Source: Paractinoplanes rishiriensis
Lineage (GTDB): Bacteria > Actinomycetota > Actinomycetes > Mycobacteriales > Micromonosporaceae
DNA: 64,000 nt
Reading direction: 5' to 3'
Assembly: GCF_016862375.1 (NCBI RefSeq)
Contig: NZ_BOMV01000056.1
Span: 62,001 to 126,000, forward strand
This document shows, in pieces, positions 40,978 to 49,027 of this stretch. Each line of letters begins with the position of its first letter. Position 1 is the first letter of the stretch. The translations under genes were made by a program, and so were the position numbers. Under the pieces are notes generated by a model that saw nothing but the letters and a program-made list of their open reading frames with translations, ran no database searches and was not told the origin of the DNA.

Positions 40978-41598
40978 GTGGCGAAGTATTTCGACGTGCA
41001 TCCCGACAACCCGCAGGCGCGCTCGATCCGGCAGGTGGCCGACATCATCCGCGGTGACGGCCTGATCGCGTACCCGACCGACTCCTGCTTCGCGCTGGGC
41101 TGCCGGATGGGCAACAAGGAGGGCCTGGACCGGATCCGGGAGATCCGGCATCTCGACGACCGCCACCACTTCACCCTGATGTGCCGCGACTTCGCCCAGC
41201 TCGGCCAGTTCGTGACGATCAACAACGCGTCGTTCCGGGCGGTCAAGGCGGCGACGCCGGGTCCGTACACGTTCATCCTGCCCGCCACCAAGGACGTGCC
41301 GCGCCGGCTGCTGCACCCCAAGAAGCGGACCGTGGGCGTGCGCATCCCCGAGCACGTGGTGTGCCAGGCGCTGCTGGCCGAACTGGGCGAGCCGATCGTC
41401 TCCAGCACGCTGCAACTGCCCGGCCAGACCGAGCCGATGACCATGGGCTGGGAGATCAAGGAGACGCTCGACCACGTGGTGGACGCGGTGGTCGACGCGG
41501 GCGAGTGCGGCGTCGAACCGACCACGGTGATCGACCTGTCCCAGGGCGAGCCCGAGGTGCTGCGAGCCGGCGCCGGCGACCCCGGCCGCTTCGCCTGA
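40978..41598 (+). CDS. YciO/Sua5-YrdC family protein
   Basis: 206 aa. The YrdC fold is shown by GDGLIAYPTDSCFALGCRM, the positively charged RNA/ATP-binding motif, ATPGPYTFILPATKDVPRR and KKRTVGVRIPEH. It is closer to YciO (MAKYFDVHPDNPQARSI start) than to TsaC; YciO paralogues are related to threonylcarbamoyl-AMP synthases but are usually not essential for t6A. Single gene with its own apparent leaderless promoter. Confidence 0.9.
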   Translation: MAKYFDVHPDNPQARSIRQVADIIRGDGLIAYPTDSCFALGCRMGNKEGLDRIREIRHLDDRHHFTLMCRDFAQLGQFVTINNASFRAVKAATPGPYTFILPATKDVPRRLLHPKKRTVGVRIPEHVVCQALLAELGEPIVSSTLQLPGQTEPMTMGWEIKETLDHVVDAVVDAGECGVEPTTVIDLSQGEPEVLRAGAGDPGRFA

Positions 41599-41655
41599 CG
41601 TCCCGCTTGACAACATCGCGTCGCGGGCGAGACCAGGGTGGGGAACGCCGGAGCG

Positions 41656-42822
41656 CTATGTGAGCCAGTCCAGTGGCACCGCGCCGGCCAGGGCGCCGTA
41701 CCCCGCCGGGTTGAGGTGCAGGTGGTCGCCCGTGTCGTAGGCCGGCCGCAACTGGCGCGGGTGGGCCGGGTCGCGGACCGCGGCGTCGAAGTCGGCCACG
41801 CCGTCGAAGATCCGGCCGTGCCGGATGGCGTCGTTCGCCGCCACCCGGGTGGCCTCGCGCGCGCCGTCCGGGTCGTCGTAGTCGTGGCCGCCGAACGGGG
41901 TCAGCGTGGCGCCGTACACCCGGATGCCGCGGGCCTGCGCCCGCAGCACCACCTGCCGGAACGCGACCAGCAGGTCGCCGGTCACCCGGTCCTGCCCGGC
42001 CGCCGTGGCCGGCGCCGTGCCGATGTCGTTGACCCCGGCGAACAGCAGCATCCGGTCGACGCCGCTGACCGCGAGCACGTCCCGGTCGAGCCGGGCCAGC
42101 ACGCTGGGGCCGAGGCCGTCGTCGAGCACCCGGTTGCCGCCGGCCGCCTGGTTGACGACGGCCACCCCGGGCTTGCGGGCGGACAACTGGTCGGGCCAGC
42201 GGTCGTTGCCGTCGGTGGTGGAGCCCCGGCCGTCGGTCAGCGAGTCGCCGACCACCGCGAACACCGGCCCGCCGCAGTCCACCTCGACCCCGCTGATCAG
42301 GTACCAGTGTTCGACCCCGGTGGCGCCGGCCAGCTCCGCCTCGGCGTGCCGGTCGCCGGCCATCAGGTACGACGTGGTGCGCGAGCCGGGATGCGCGGTG
42401 AGCGCCGGGCCGGCCTGCCCGCCCGCCAGGTAGACCGAGATCGTCAGATTTTCCCCCGGCCCGACCGGCGCGGCCACCGGGTCGGAGACGATCTGCGCCC
42501 CGGCCGGCACCACCACCGCGGGCCGGCCGCCGAAGGTCAGCGTGTGCCCGCTGCCCCGGCAGATGTCCGGCACCCCGGCACGGCCGCCGACCGGCCGGGC
42601 CACGGCGGCCGCGGTGACCGGCAGCGCCGACCCGCCGAACGCGTTGGACAGCCGCACCCGCAGCCGGTCGCCGCCGGCCGTCACCCGCACGGTCTGCCGC
42701 AGCGTGGTGTCGGCGAGCAGCACGCCGTCGCCGGCGAACGGCGCCGGCGGCAGGTTGTCCGGCTCGGCGGCCTGCGGCATCGCCGTCCAGGTGTGCACCC
42801 AGCTCATAGCTGGACCCGTCAT
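41656..42822 (-). CDS. SGNH/GDSL hydrolase without signal peptide
   Basis: 388 aa. A beta-sandwich N-terminal half (WVHTWTAMPQAAEP..., LRVRLSNAFGG, PVTFGG-like HTLTFGGRPAVVVPAG) precedes the SGNH catalytic half: FAVVGDSLTDGRGS (Ser), GGNRVL, FAGVNDIG (Asn), and HLHLNPAGYGALA (His). The same two-domain form is present in the paralogue at 45695-46954, but here the Tat signal is missing, so it should act in the cytosol. ATG 42822 lies 2 bp after the GH115 stop. Last gene of the xylan operon; likely deacetylates imported xylo-oligomers. Confidence 0.88.
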   Translation of the reverse strand: MTGPAMSWVHTWTAMPQAAEPDNLPPAPFAGDGVLLADTTLRQTVRVTAGGDRLRVRLSNAFGGSALPVTAAAVARPVGGRAGVPDICRGSGHTLTFGGRPAVVVPAGAQIVSDPVAAPVGPGENLTISVYLAGGQAGPALTAHPGSRTTSYLMAGDRHAEAELAGATGVEHWYLISGVEVDCGGPVFAVVGDSLTDGRGSTTDGNDRWPDQLSARKPGVAVVNQAAGGNRVLDDGLGPSVLARLDRDVLAVSGVDRMLLFAGVNDIGTAPATAAGQDRVTGDLLVAFRQVVLRAQARGIRVYGATLTPFGGHDYDDPDGAREATRVAANDAIRHGRIFDGVADFDAAVRDPAHPRQLRPAYDTGDHLHLNPAGYGALAGAVPLDWLT

Positions 42823-42824
42823 GG

Positions 42825-45698
42825 CTAGACCCGCAGGCTCTCGGGCGGGCCCAGGTAGCTGTCCCGGACGCCGCCGGTGTCGACCACCAGCCGCTGCACC
42901 ACGATTGTCGGGTCGAGCGCCCGGAAGGTCAGCGTGTGCAGGCCGGGCCGGTCGATCCGGTGCGTGGTGGTGGTCGTGTTGATGTTGTCCGAGGTGTGCC
43001 GGGCCCACGGCAGGTTCATCTCCCCGTCGTCCGCCCCGGTCGCCTCGATCACGTCGACCACCTGCGCCTCCTGGCCGTCCACCGCGATCGCGTAGCGCAG
43101 GCCGCCGGTGGCCCGGACGTTGTTGCGCGGCGACAGGTAGGCGGTGATCCGCACCGGCCCGGCGGTGGTCAGCGTCATCAGGTAGTCGAGGCGGGCGTCG
43201 TCGCCGAGCGGGGTGAGGCCATTGCCGGTGCGGCCGATCCCGGGAAGCAGCCGCCACCGGCCGGCCATCCCGTCGTAGTGGTCGGCCTCGATCGCGACGC
43301 AGCCGCCGGCCTCCAGGAAGCCGGCCGGTGCGACCTGCGGGTTGTCGATCGGCGCGTGCACCACCACGGCCCGGCCGCCGCCGATGACGGTGATCGGCAC
43401 GTCGGTGCGGCCCGGGGGCGCGTGCCGCCAGTCCACCGTCACGGTGGCGCGGAGCTGCTCGTCCACCACGCCCTCGCCCGGCTCCACCCGGACCCAGTCC
43501 TGATCTGCGGTGATCTCGAACCGGAACGGTGTTCCGCCGCGGTTGTAGACCTCGATGAACGGATCCGGGCCGCTCTGCCACGGGCTCAGTTCGGGCAGCA
43601 CGGCCGGGTCGCCGCCGTCGAGCGCCACGCCCATGTCGGCCGCTTCCGGAACGGTGATCCGCCGCAGGTGCGGGTAGATCTCGTCGGGCAGCGCAATGGC
43701 GTCGCGTTCGGGTTGCTGCCAGGGCGCGTCCGGGCCGTAGCGCGCCACGTCCCCGTACCCGATCTTGGGTTGGATCTGCCAGCCGCACCATTTCCCGCCG
43801 GCCAGCACGTTGTTGTAGAAGTCGCTCATCGCCTGGTCCTCGGCGAACAGCCGCTCGGCGAGATCGGCCAGCCGGTTGGTGGCGGCCCGGCCCTGCGCCG
43901 CATACGCGAGGTTGGTGAACTGGGCCCGCCTCAGCTCGTACAGGATCGCGGTGTCTTTGATCTGGTAGTGCACCAGCTGGAAGTAGGCGTCCTGCCATTC
44001 CCCGCCGACCCGCTCGCGCAGCTGCTCGGACCGGTGCGCCAGTTCGATCCAGTCCTGCGTCACGCGGTCCAGTTCGCCGTAGTTGACCAGGCTGAACGGG
44101 CTCGCCTCGTCGTCGTAGAGCACCCGGTCGCCGGAGAGCACGATGCGCCGGTTCAAGAGCTCCGGCTTGCGCCGGGACTGCAGATGGCCGTAGGCGTCCA
44201 GCAGCGCCGCGATCTCCGGCGCCAACTCGGCACCGAAGTTCTCGGCCGCATACCGCCGGGTCCACTCCCCCAGCCGCTCGACCGGCCAGTCCGCCGGGTT
44301 CCACGCGTAGTCGAGGAAGAACTGGGTGGGCATTTCCTCGTTCTTGAGATCGCCTACGTTCACCATCCAGAGCCGGTCGACCCCGGAGGCGTACGCGAGA
44401 TTCAGCTGCTCCCAGGTGTTGGTCAGGTTGATCGTGTCGGCCCACTTGTAGTTGCGGCCGCCGCCCACGTAGTCGAAGTGGTAGTACAGGCCGTAACCGC
44501 CGGACCGGGACGGCAGCCCGGCCTCCGGCAGCCGGCGCAGGTTGCCCCAGTTGTCGTCGCAGAACACCACGGTCACGTCGTCCGGCGGCCGGTAGCCGTC
44601 GTCCCAGTAGCGCTGCACCTCCTTGTAGAGGGTCTGCACCTGGGGCCGGCCGAGCAGCCCGGTTTCGCCGAGGATCCGCCGCTGGCTGTCGATGATCTCG
44701 CGCATCAGGTCGACGCCGTCGCCGTCCGGCAGGCTGACGTCGCCGGTGCCGCGCATGCCGAGCGTGATCACGCCCTCGACGTCCTGGACCGCCATCCGCC
44801 GCGCGCCGGCCCGCCAGTACTCGGTGATCGCCGCGGCGTTGCGCCGGAAGCTCCACTCGCCGGTGCCGGTGGGGTTGCGGTTCCACTCCTCGATGCCGCG
44901 CATCATCGGCGCCTCGTGCGAGGTGCCGATGACGATCCCGTAGTAGCTCGCAACCGCGTGGTTCGCCGGGTCGTCCTCGGCGAACGCCCGGCCCCAGACC
45001 GCCGGCCACAGGTAGTTGGCCTTGAGCCGGAGCATGGTCTCGAAGACCTTGGCGTAGTACGACGAGGTCAGCCCGCCCGGGTGCCCCGGCGCCTTGCCCG
45101 GCCCGAAGAAGCCGGGCGCCCAGGTGCCGGTTGACGGGTTCTCGTCGTTGATGAAGATGCCGCGGTAGCGCACCGCGGGCGTGCCCTGGCTGTGCCGGCC
45201 GGGCAGCACGTACAGGTCGTCGCGCCGCTCGACCGGCACGTCGTCCCAGAAGTGCCAGGGCGAGACGCCGATCTCGCGGGCCAGGTCGTACGCGCCGAAG
45301 ATGGTGCCGCGCTGATCGCTGCCGGCGATCACGAACGCCCGCGCGACGCCCGGCAGCGGGTCGTCCACCACCTGCTCGACCGTGGTCTCCCAGCGGCCGG
45401 CCAGGTCGCCGACGTCGAGCCGGCCGCGGGCGACGATCCGGTCGATCAGCGGGCTGCGGCCGAGCGTGCCCACGATGATCGGGTCGGCGCCGGCCGGGAT
45501 CGTGTCGTGCCCGAGGGCCGGCTGCACCCCGGTCACCCGGTGCAGGTCGGCTCGCAGGTCACCGGCCACCCGGAGCACGCCGGGGTGGTCGGCGGAGCTC
45601 ACCACGACCGGCGCGCCCACCAGCGGGAACCGGCCCGGCCCCGGCTGGTGGACGACGTAGCTCCGGGCCGGTGCGTCGAGCAGCGCGGCGGTGGTCAC
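42825..45698 (-). CDS. GH115 xylan alpha-1,2-glucuronidase
   Basis: 957-aa glycoside hydrolase that removes (4-O-methyl)glucuronic acid from xylan, including from internal positions. Family blocks: RGTIFGAYDLAREIGVSPWHFWDDVPV, RYRGIFINDENPS, LKANYLWPAVWG, GTSHEAPMMRGIEEW, VVFCDDNWGNLRRLP, and a C-terminal accessory domain (about 840-957). No signal peptide is seen: it begins TTAALLDAPARSYVVHQ, so it is probably cytosolic. GTG start overlaps the stop of the preceding SGNH gene by four bases. Confidence 0.95.
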   Translation of the reverse strand: MTTAALLDAPARSYVVHQPGPGRFPLVGAPVVVSSADHPGVLRVAGDLRADLHRVTGVQPALGHDTIPAGADPIIVGTLGRSPLIDRIVARGRLDVGDLAGRWETTVEQVVDDPLPGVARAFVIAGSDQRGTIFGAYDLAREIGVSPWHFWDDVPVERRDDLYVLPGRHSQGTPAVRYRGIFINDENPSTGTWAPGFFGPGKAPGHPGGLTSSYYAKVFETMLRLKANYLWPAVWGRAFAEDDPANHAVASYYGIVIGTSHEAPMMRGIEEWNRNPTGTGEWSFRRNAAAITEYWRAGARRMAVQDVEGVITLGMRGTGDVSLPDGDGVDLMREIIDSQRRILGETGLLGRPQVQTLYKEVQRYWDDGYRPPDDVTVVFCDDNWGNLRRLPEAGLPSRSGGYGLYYHFDYVGGGRNYKWADTINLTNTWEQLNLAYASGVDRLWMVNVGDLKNEEMPTQFFLDYAWNPADWPVERLGEWTRRYAAENFGAELAPEIAALLDAYGHLQSRRKPELLNRRIVLSGDRVLYDDEASPFSLVNYGELDRVTQDWIELAHRSEQLRERVGGEWQDAYFQLVHYQIKDTAILYELRRAQFTNLAYAAQGRAATNRLADLAERLFAEDQAMSDFYNNVLAGGKWCGWQIQPKIGYGDVARYGPDAPWQQPERDAIALPDEIYPHLRRITVPEAADMGVALDGGDPAVLPELSPWQSGPDPFIEVYNRGGTPFRFEITADQDWVRVEPGEGVVDEQLRATVTVDWRHAPPGRTDVPITVIGGGRAVVVHAPIDNPQVAPAGFLEAGGCVAIEADHYDGMAGRWRLLPGIGRTGNGLTPLGDDARLDYLMTLTTAGPVRITAYLSPRNNVRATGGLRYAIAVDGQEAQVVDVIEATGADDGEMNLPWARHTSDNINTTTTTHRIDRPGLHTLTFRALDPTIVVQRLVVDTGGVRDSYLGPPESLRV

Positions 45699-46954
45699 CG
45701 GAACAGCCGGGAGGGCACGGCTGCGGCCATGGCGGCCATGCCCGCGTCGTTCGGGTGCAGATGGTCGCCGCTGTCGTAGGCCGGGTTGAGCCGGATCGGA
45801 TCGGCCGGGTCACCCATCGCCCGGTCGAAGTCGATCACCGCGTCGTACTCGCCGGAGGTGCGGATCCACCGGTTCAGGGCCTGCCGCTTGCGCTCGTTCT
45901 CGGGAGTGTAGAAGCCGAGGGTGTCGTCCTTGAAAGGCAAAATCGTGCCGCCGTACGCGACCAGCCCGCTCACGTGTGCCCGGGCGATCAGCTGGCGGTG
46001 GCCGGCGACCAGATCGTCCACGGTGACCACCTCGGACGGCGGCGCAACCGTCCCCGGGTGGCCCAGGTCGTTGACGCCCAGCAGCACCACCAGATAGCGG
46101 GCACCCGGCTGGGCCAGCACGTCCCGGTCGAACCGGCGCAGCCCGCTGTGCCCGAAGAAGTTGGCGAACGCCACCGCGTCGCTGCCGGCCGGCGGGTTGG
46201 GGTCGTGCAGCAGCCGGTTGCCGGCGATGCCCACGTTGGCCACGCCGCGGTCGATACCGGTCGCGCGCAGCCGGGCGGCGAGCAGGTCGGGCCAGCGGTG
46301 GTTGAGGTTGGCCTGGGTGTTGGCGCCGTTGGTGATCGAGTCGCCGAGGGTCACGATGGCCGAGCCCCGCCGGCGCACCGCAACCCCGGCCAGGAACAGG
46401 TATTGCCCCACGGTCGAGGTGGGCGTGACCGTCCGGGCCGCGGTGACGTTGTCCTGGAAGGCGAACGCGAACAGCGTGGTGACCGGGGTGCGCTCGGCGA
46501 CGTAGATGCTGATCGCCAGGTCGCCGCCGGCCGGCACCCGCAGCCGGACCGGGTCGCTGACCAGCGGCGCGCCGGCCGGGATGGTGACGCCCGCCCGGCC
46601 GCCGAAGGTGACCGGCCGGTCGGTGCCGGGCACCGTCGCGGTGCTCGCGCCGGTGCCGTCGCGCCGGGCCACCCGGACCGCGGCGATCCGCAGCGGCGTG
46701 CTGCCGAATTCGTTGGTGAGCCGGATCCGCAACTCGTCGCCGCCGATGCTGCAGTGCACCACCTGCCGGACGGTCTGCCGTTCCAGGACGGCGGGCGCGG
46801 ACGGCGGGATCGTGGTGGGCGGGGCCGCCCAGGTGGCGGTCCAGCCGCCGGCATCGGCCGCGGACGCAGCAGCCGGGCCGGCGACCCCGGCCGTGGCGGC
46901 GCCGACCGCGGCGCCGGAGGCGAGGGCGAGTACTTCGCGTCGAGTGGCAGGCAC
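45695..46954 (-). CDS. Tat-exported SGNH/GDSL esterase
   Basis: 419 aa. The N-terminus PATRREVLALASGAAVGAA carries a twin-arginine motif followed by a hydrophobic stretch and AxA cleavage near residue 32, so it is exported folded. Beta-sandwich domain, then SGNH domain: VTLGDSITNGANT (Ser), GIAGNRLL (Gly), LLGVNDLG (Asn) and DHLHPNDAGMAAM (Asp/His). Related to rhamnogalacturonan/xylan acetylesterase-like proteins of actinomycetes. GTG 46954 with AGGAGG upstream. It is 14 bp after the CE4 gene and coupled to GH115. Confidence 0.9.
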   Translation of the reverse strand: MPATRREVLALASGAAVGAATAGVAGPAAASAADAGGWTATWAAPPTTIPPSAPAVLERQTVRQVVHCSIGGDELRIRLTNEFGSTPLRIAAVRVARRDGTGASTATVPGTDRPVTFGGRAGVTIPAGAPLVSDPVRLRVPAGGDLAISIYVAERTPVTTLFAFAFQDNVTAARTVTPTSTVGQYLFLAGVAVRRRGSAIVTLGDSITNGANTQANLNHRWPDLLAARLRATGIDRGVANVGIAGNRLLHDPNPPAGSDAVAFANFFGHSGLRRFDRDVLAQPGARYLVVLLGVNDLGHPGTVAPPSEVVTVDDLVAGHRQLIARAHVSGLVAYGGTILPFKDDTLGFYTPENERKRQALNRWIRTSGEYDAVIDFDRAMGDPADPIRLNPAYDSGDHLHPNDAGMAAMAAAVPSRLFR

Positions 46955-46968
46955 CGGAGTCCTCCTGG

Positions 46969-47682
46969 TCAGCCGCGGGCGCGGGGCAGCGTGAACCGCC
47001 AGCCGGCGGCACGCAGTTCGGGAATGATCTGGTTGACCGCCTCGACGGTCTGGCTGCGGTCGCCGCCGCCGTCGTGCATCAGCGCCACCGCGCCCGGGGT
47101 GATCCGGTCGCGGATCCGCTGCACCAGCACGTCGGTGCCCGGCGGCTCCCAGTCGGCGATGTCGAACTTCCAGCCCAGCGGCTGCAGGCCGAGCGACGCG
47201 GCCACCTCCGGGGTCTGGCCCCAGGAGCCGTACGGGGCCCGGAAGTACGGGATGCGGGCGCCGGGCACGGCCTGGCGGATCAGCCGGTTCGTCTCCGCCA
47301 GGTCGGCGCGGATCACCTCGGGCGTGGCCGCTCCCAGGTCGTCGTGGTGCAGCGAGTGGTTGCACAGCACGTGCCCCTCGGCCGCGATCCGGCGTGCCAC
47401 GGCGGGGTATGCCGCGACCTGGTCGCCGGTCAGGCAGAACACGGCCTTGACGTGGTGCCGGCGCAGCACGGCGAGCAGCCGCAGCGTGTCCGGCGGGTTG
47501 GGGCCGTCGTCGAAGGTGAGGCTCGCGACGTTGCCGTGGCCGCGGGCGGTGTCGACGATCGCCGCGGTGGCTGGGCCCCCGGCGTCCCCGCCGCCGGCCG
47601 AGGCGGCGGACGGCACGACGGTGAGGACGGACGCCACCGAGACGGCGGCGGCGGCGAAACAGCGGAGCAAGGAGCGGGACAC
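46969..47682 (-). CDS. Polysaccharide deacetylase (CE4), secreted
   Basis: 237 aa. Signal peptide about 1-27, then the NodB fold: motif 1 SLTFDDGPNPP (catalytic base and metal Asp), motif 2 HSLHHDD (metal His pair), motif 3 RAPYGSWG, motif 4 DIADWEPPGT, and motif 5 ALMHDGG. Removes N- or O-acetyl groups from xylan, chitin or peptidoglycan; the operon with GH115 favours acetyl-xylan. GTG 47682 is supported by GGGAGG upstream; a longer ORF has no better start. First gene of the four-gene operon. Confidence 0.9.
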   Translation of the reverse strand: MSRSLLRCFAAAAVSVASVLTVVPSAASAGGGDAGGPATAAIVDTARGHGNVASLTFDDGPNPPDTLRLLAVLRRHHVKAVFCLTGDQVAAYPAVARRIAAEGHVLCNHSLHHDDLGAATPEVIRADLAETNRLIRQAVPGARIPYFRAPYGSWGQTPEVAASLGLQPLGWKFDIADWEPPGTDVLVQRIRDRITPGAVALMHDGGGDRSQTVEAVNQIIPELRAAGWRFTLPRARG

Positions 47683-47708
47683 CCGGATCCTCCCGGAAGG
47701 ACGGTGCG

Positions 47709-47720
47709 GAAGTTTCGGAA
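47709..47720. promoter_or_regulatory. Repeated motif upstream of CE4, copy 1
   Basis: Minus-strand CCGAAACTTCCG, 27 bp before the CE4 start; near-identical second copy at 47804. Resembles GAAA/TTTC-type boxes reported near actinomycete xylanase genes (recollection). Confidence 0.4.
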
Positions 47721-47803
47721 ACATGTCAGCCGAACATCCGTAACGTAGAGGGATAGATCTATGTCCGTCAAGCACTCAGCTGCGCGCAAAACCTTCGCAA
47801 GCT

Positions 47804-47815
47804 TTCGGAACTTTC
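47804..47815. promoter_or_regulatory. Repeated motif upstream of CE4, copy 2
   Basis: Minus-strand CCGAAAGTTCCG, 95 bp (nine helical turns) from copy 1. Confidence 0.4.
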
Positions 47816-47827
47816 GGCACCCCACAT

Positions 47828-47865
47828 AAAAAGCCGGGCGGCGGCGCAAATGCGCCGCCGCCCGG
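47828..47865 (-). terminator. Strong intrinsic terminator of the cellulase operon
   Basis: Perfect 15-bp stem (CCGGGCGGCGGCGCA and its complement, loop TT/AA) followed on the minus strand by CTTTTTA, 18 bp after the LPMO stop. Confidence 0.93.
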
Positions 47866-47882
47866 TTTCTGTAAGGGAACTG

Positions 47883-49013
47883 CTAGCCGGCCGTACAGGT
47901 CAGGTTGTTCACCGACGGGGCCGTGGCCCCGTTGGCGAGCAGCCCGAATGTGACATAACTGTTCGGCGCGATCGAGCCGTTCCAGCTCGCGTTCTTCACG
48001 GTCACCAGCGAACCGGTGGTGGTCGCCTGCCCGCTCCACAGCTGTTGCAGGGTCTGCGACCCCGGCCAGGTGAAGGAGACCTCCCAGTTACGAACCGCGG
48101 TGGCACCCGCGTGCACCATCAGTTCGGCCTGGAAGCCGCCCGACCAGGCGCTCGTGATGTTGTACATCGCGGAGCAACCGCCCGAGGGGTTACCGGTCGG
48201 ACCCGTGGTGGGCCCGGTGGTCGGTCCCGTGGTCGGGGACGTGGTCGGCGGCGTCGTGGGGTTGGTGGTCGGGGTCGTGGTCGGCGGCGTGGTGGTACCG
48301 CCACCGCCGACACCGGTCACCTCGCCGTTGCCGCCGTCGAACACGACGTCGGAGCAGTTGTAGAACGTCTCGTTGCTGTCCGAACGCTGCCACACCGAGT
48401 AGATCAGGTGGCGGCCGCTCTTACCGGACGGCAGGGTCGCGTTCCAGTAGTAGTGACCGTCGTCGGTGCCCGGCCCGCCGCGCTCCGCCGGGTTGGTCAC
48501 CGAGTCGAACGCCGTCGGCTCGAGGTCGTTCCAGGCCAGCGCGCGGGTCGGGCTCCAGCTGTCCTTGGTGATGTACAGCCGGAAGGTGCCCGGGTGCCGC
48601 GCCCAGTTGTTGTACTTGACCTCGATGGTGCGACCCGAGGTCAGGTGGGTGACCGGCCAGTCGTTACGGGCCAGGTTGAAGCCCGAGAAGTCGTACGGGC
48701 CGCCGGTACCGCCGCTGCACAGCTCGCCGTCCGGGATGAACCCGGCCATCCGGCCGGCACCGTCGGAACGGAGCACGGCGAACCAGTTGTACAGGGCGTT
48801 CGGGCCGTTCTTGGCGATCGCGGCCGCACAGGCCGCGTTCTTGGGCTCGATCGCACCCGTGTTCGGGTTACGGCCGTCCTGGTAGCACAGCCAGGTCCGG
48901 CCGCCCGGCACCTGAATGGCGCCGTGTGCCTGTGCGGCGGTCGGTGCGACCACCGCCGCGAGCCCGGCGGCCACAATGCCGGCCACCGCGTAGATCAGAA
49001 ATCTGCGTTTCAT
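47883..49013 (-). CDS. Lytic polysaccharide monooxygenase AA10 with C-terminal CBM2
   Basis: 376-aa secreted copper enzyme that oxidatively cuts crystalline cellulose (or chitin). Signal peptide 1-29 ends AQA, so His30 becomes the N-terminal copper ligand (HGAIQVPGG); the second histidine is in NWARHPGTF. AA10 domain about 30-235, Thr/Pro linker about 237-275, CBM2 about 278-376. The CBM2 points to cellulose. It starts 14 bp after the GH48 stop, third gene of the cellulase operon, followed by the strong terminator. Confidence 0.96.
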   Translation of the reverse strand: MKRRFLIYAVAGIVAAGLAAVVAPTAAQAHGAIQVPGGRTWLCYQDGRNPNTGAIEPKNAACAAAIAKNGPNALYNWFAVLRSDGAGRMAGFIPDGELCSGGTGGPYDFSGFNLARNDWPVTHLTSGRTIEVKYNNWARHPGTFRLYITKDSWSPTRALAWNDLEPTAFDSVTNPAERGGPGTDDGHYYWNATLPSGKSGRHLIYSVWQRSDSNETFYNCSDVVFDGGNGEVTGVGGGGTTTPPTTTPTTNPTTPPTTSPTTGPTTGPTTGPTGNPSGGCSAMYNITSAWSGGFQAELMVHAGATAVRNWEVSFTWPGSQTLQQLWSGQATTTGSLVTVKNASWNGSIAPNSYVTFGLLANGATAPSVNNLTCTAG

Positions 49014-49027
49014 GGTGTTGCCCCCTC

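Noticed and set aside
48199..48300. CRISPR-like short repeats
   Set aside because: The repeats are in frame, coding Thr/Pro linkers, with no spacers and no cas genes.
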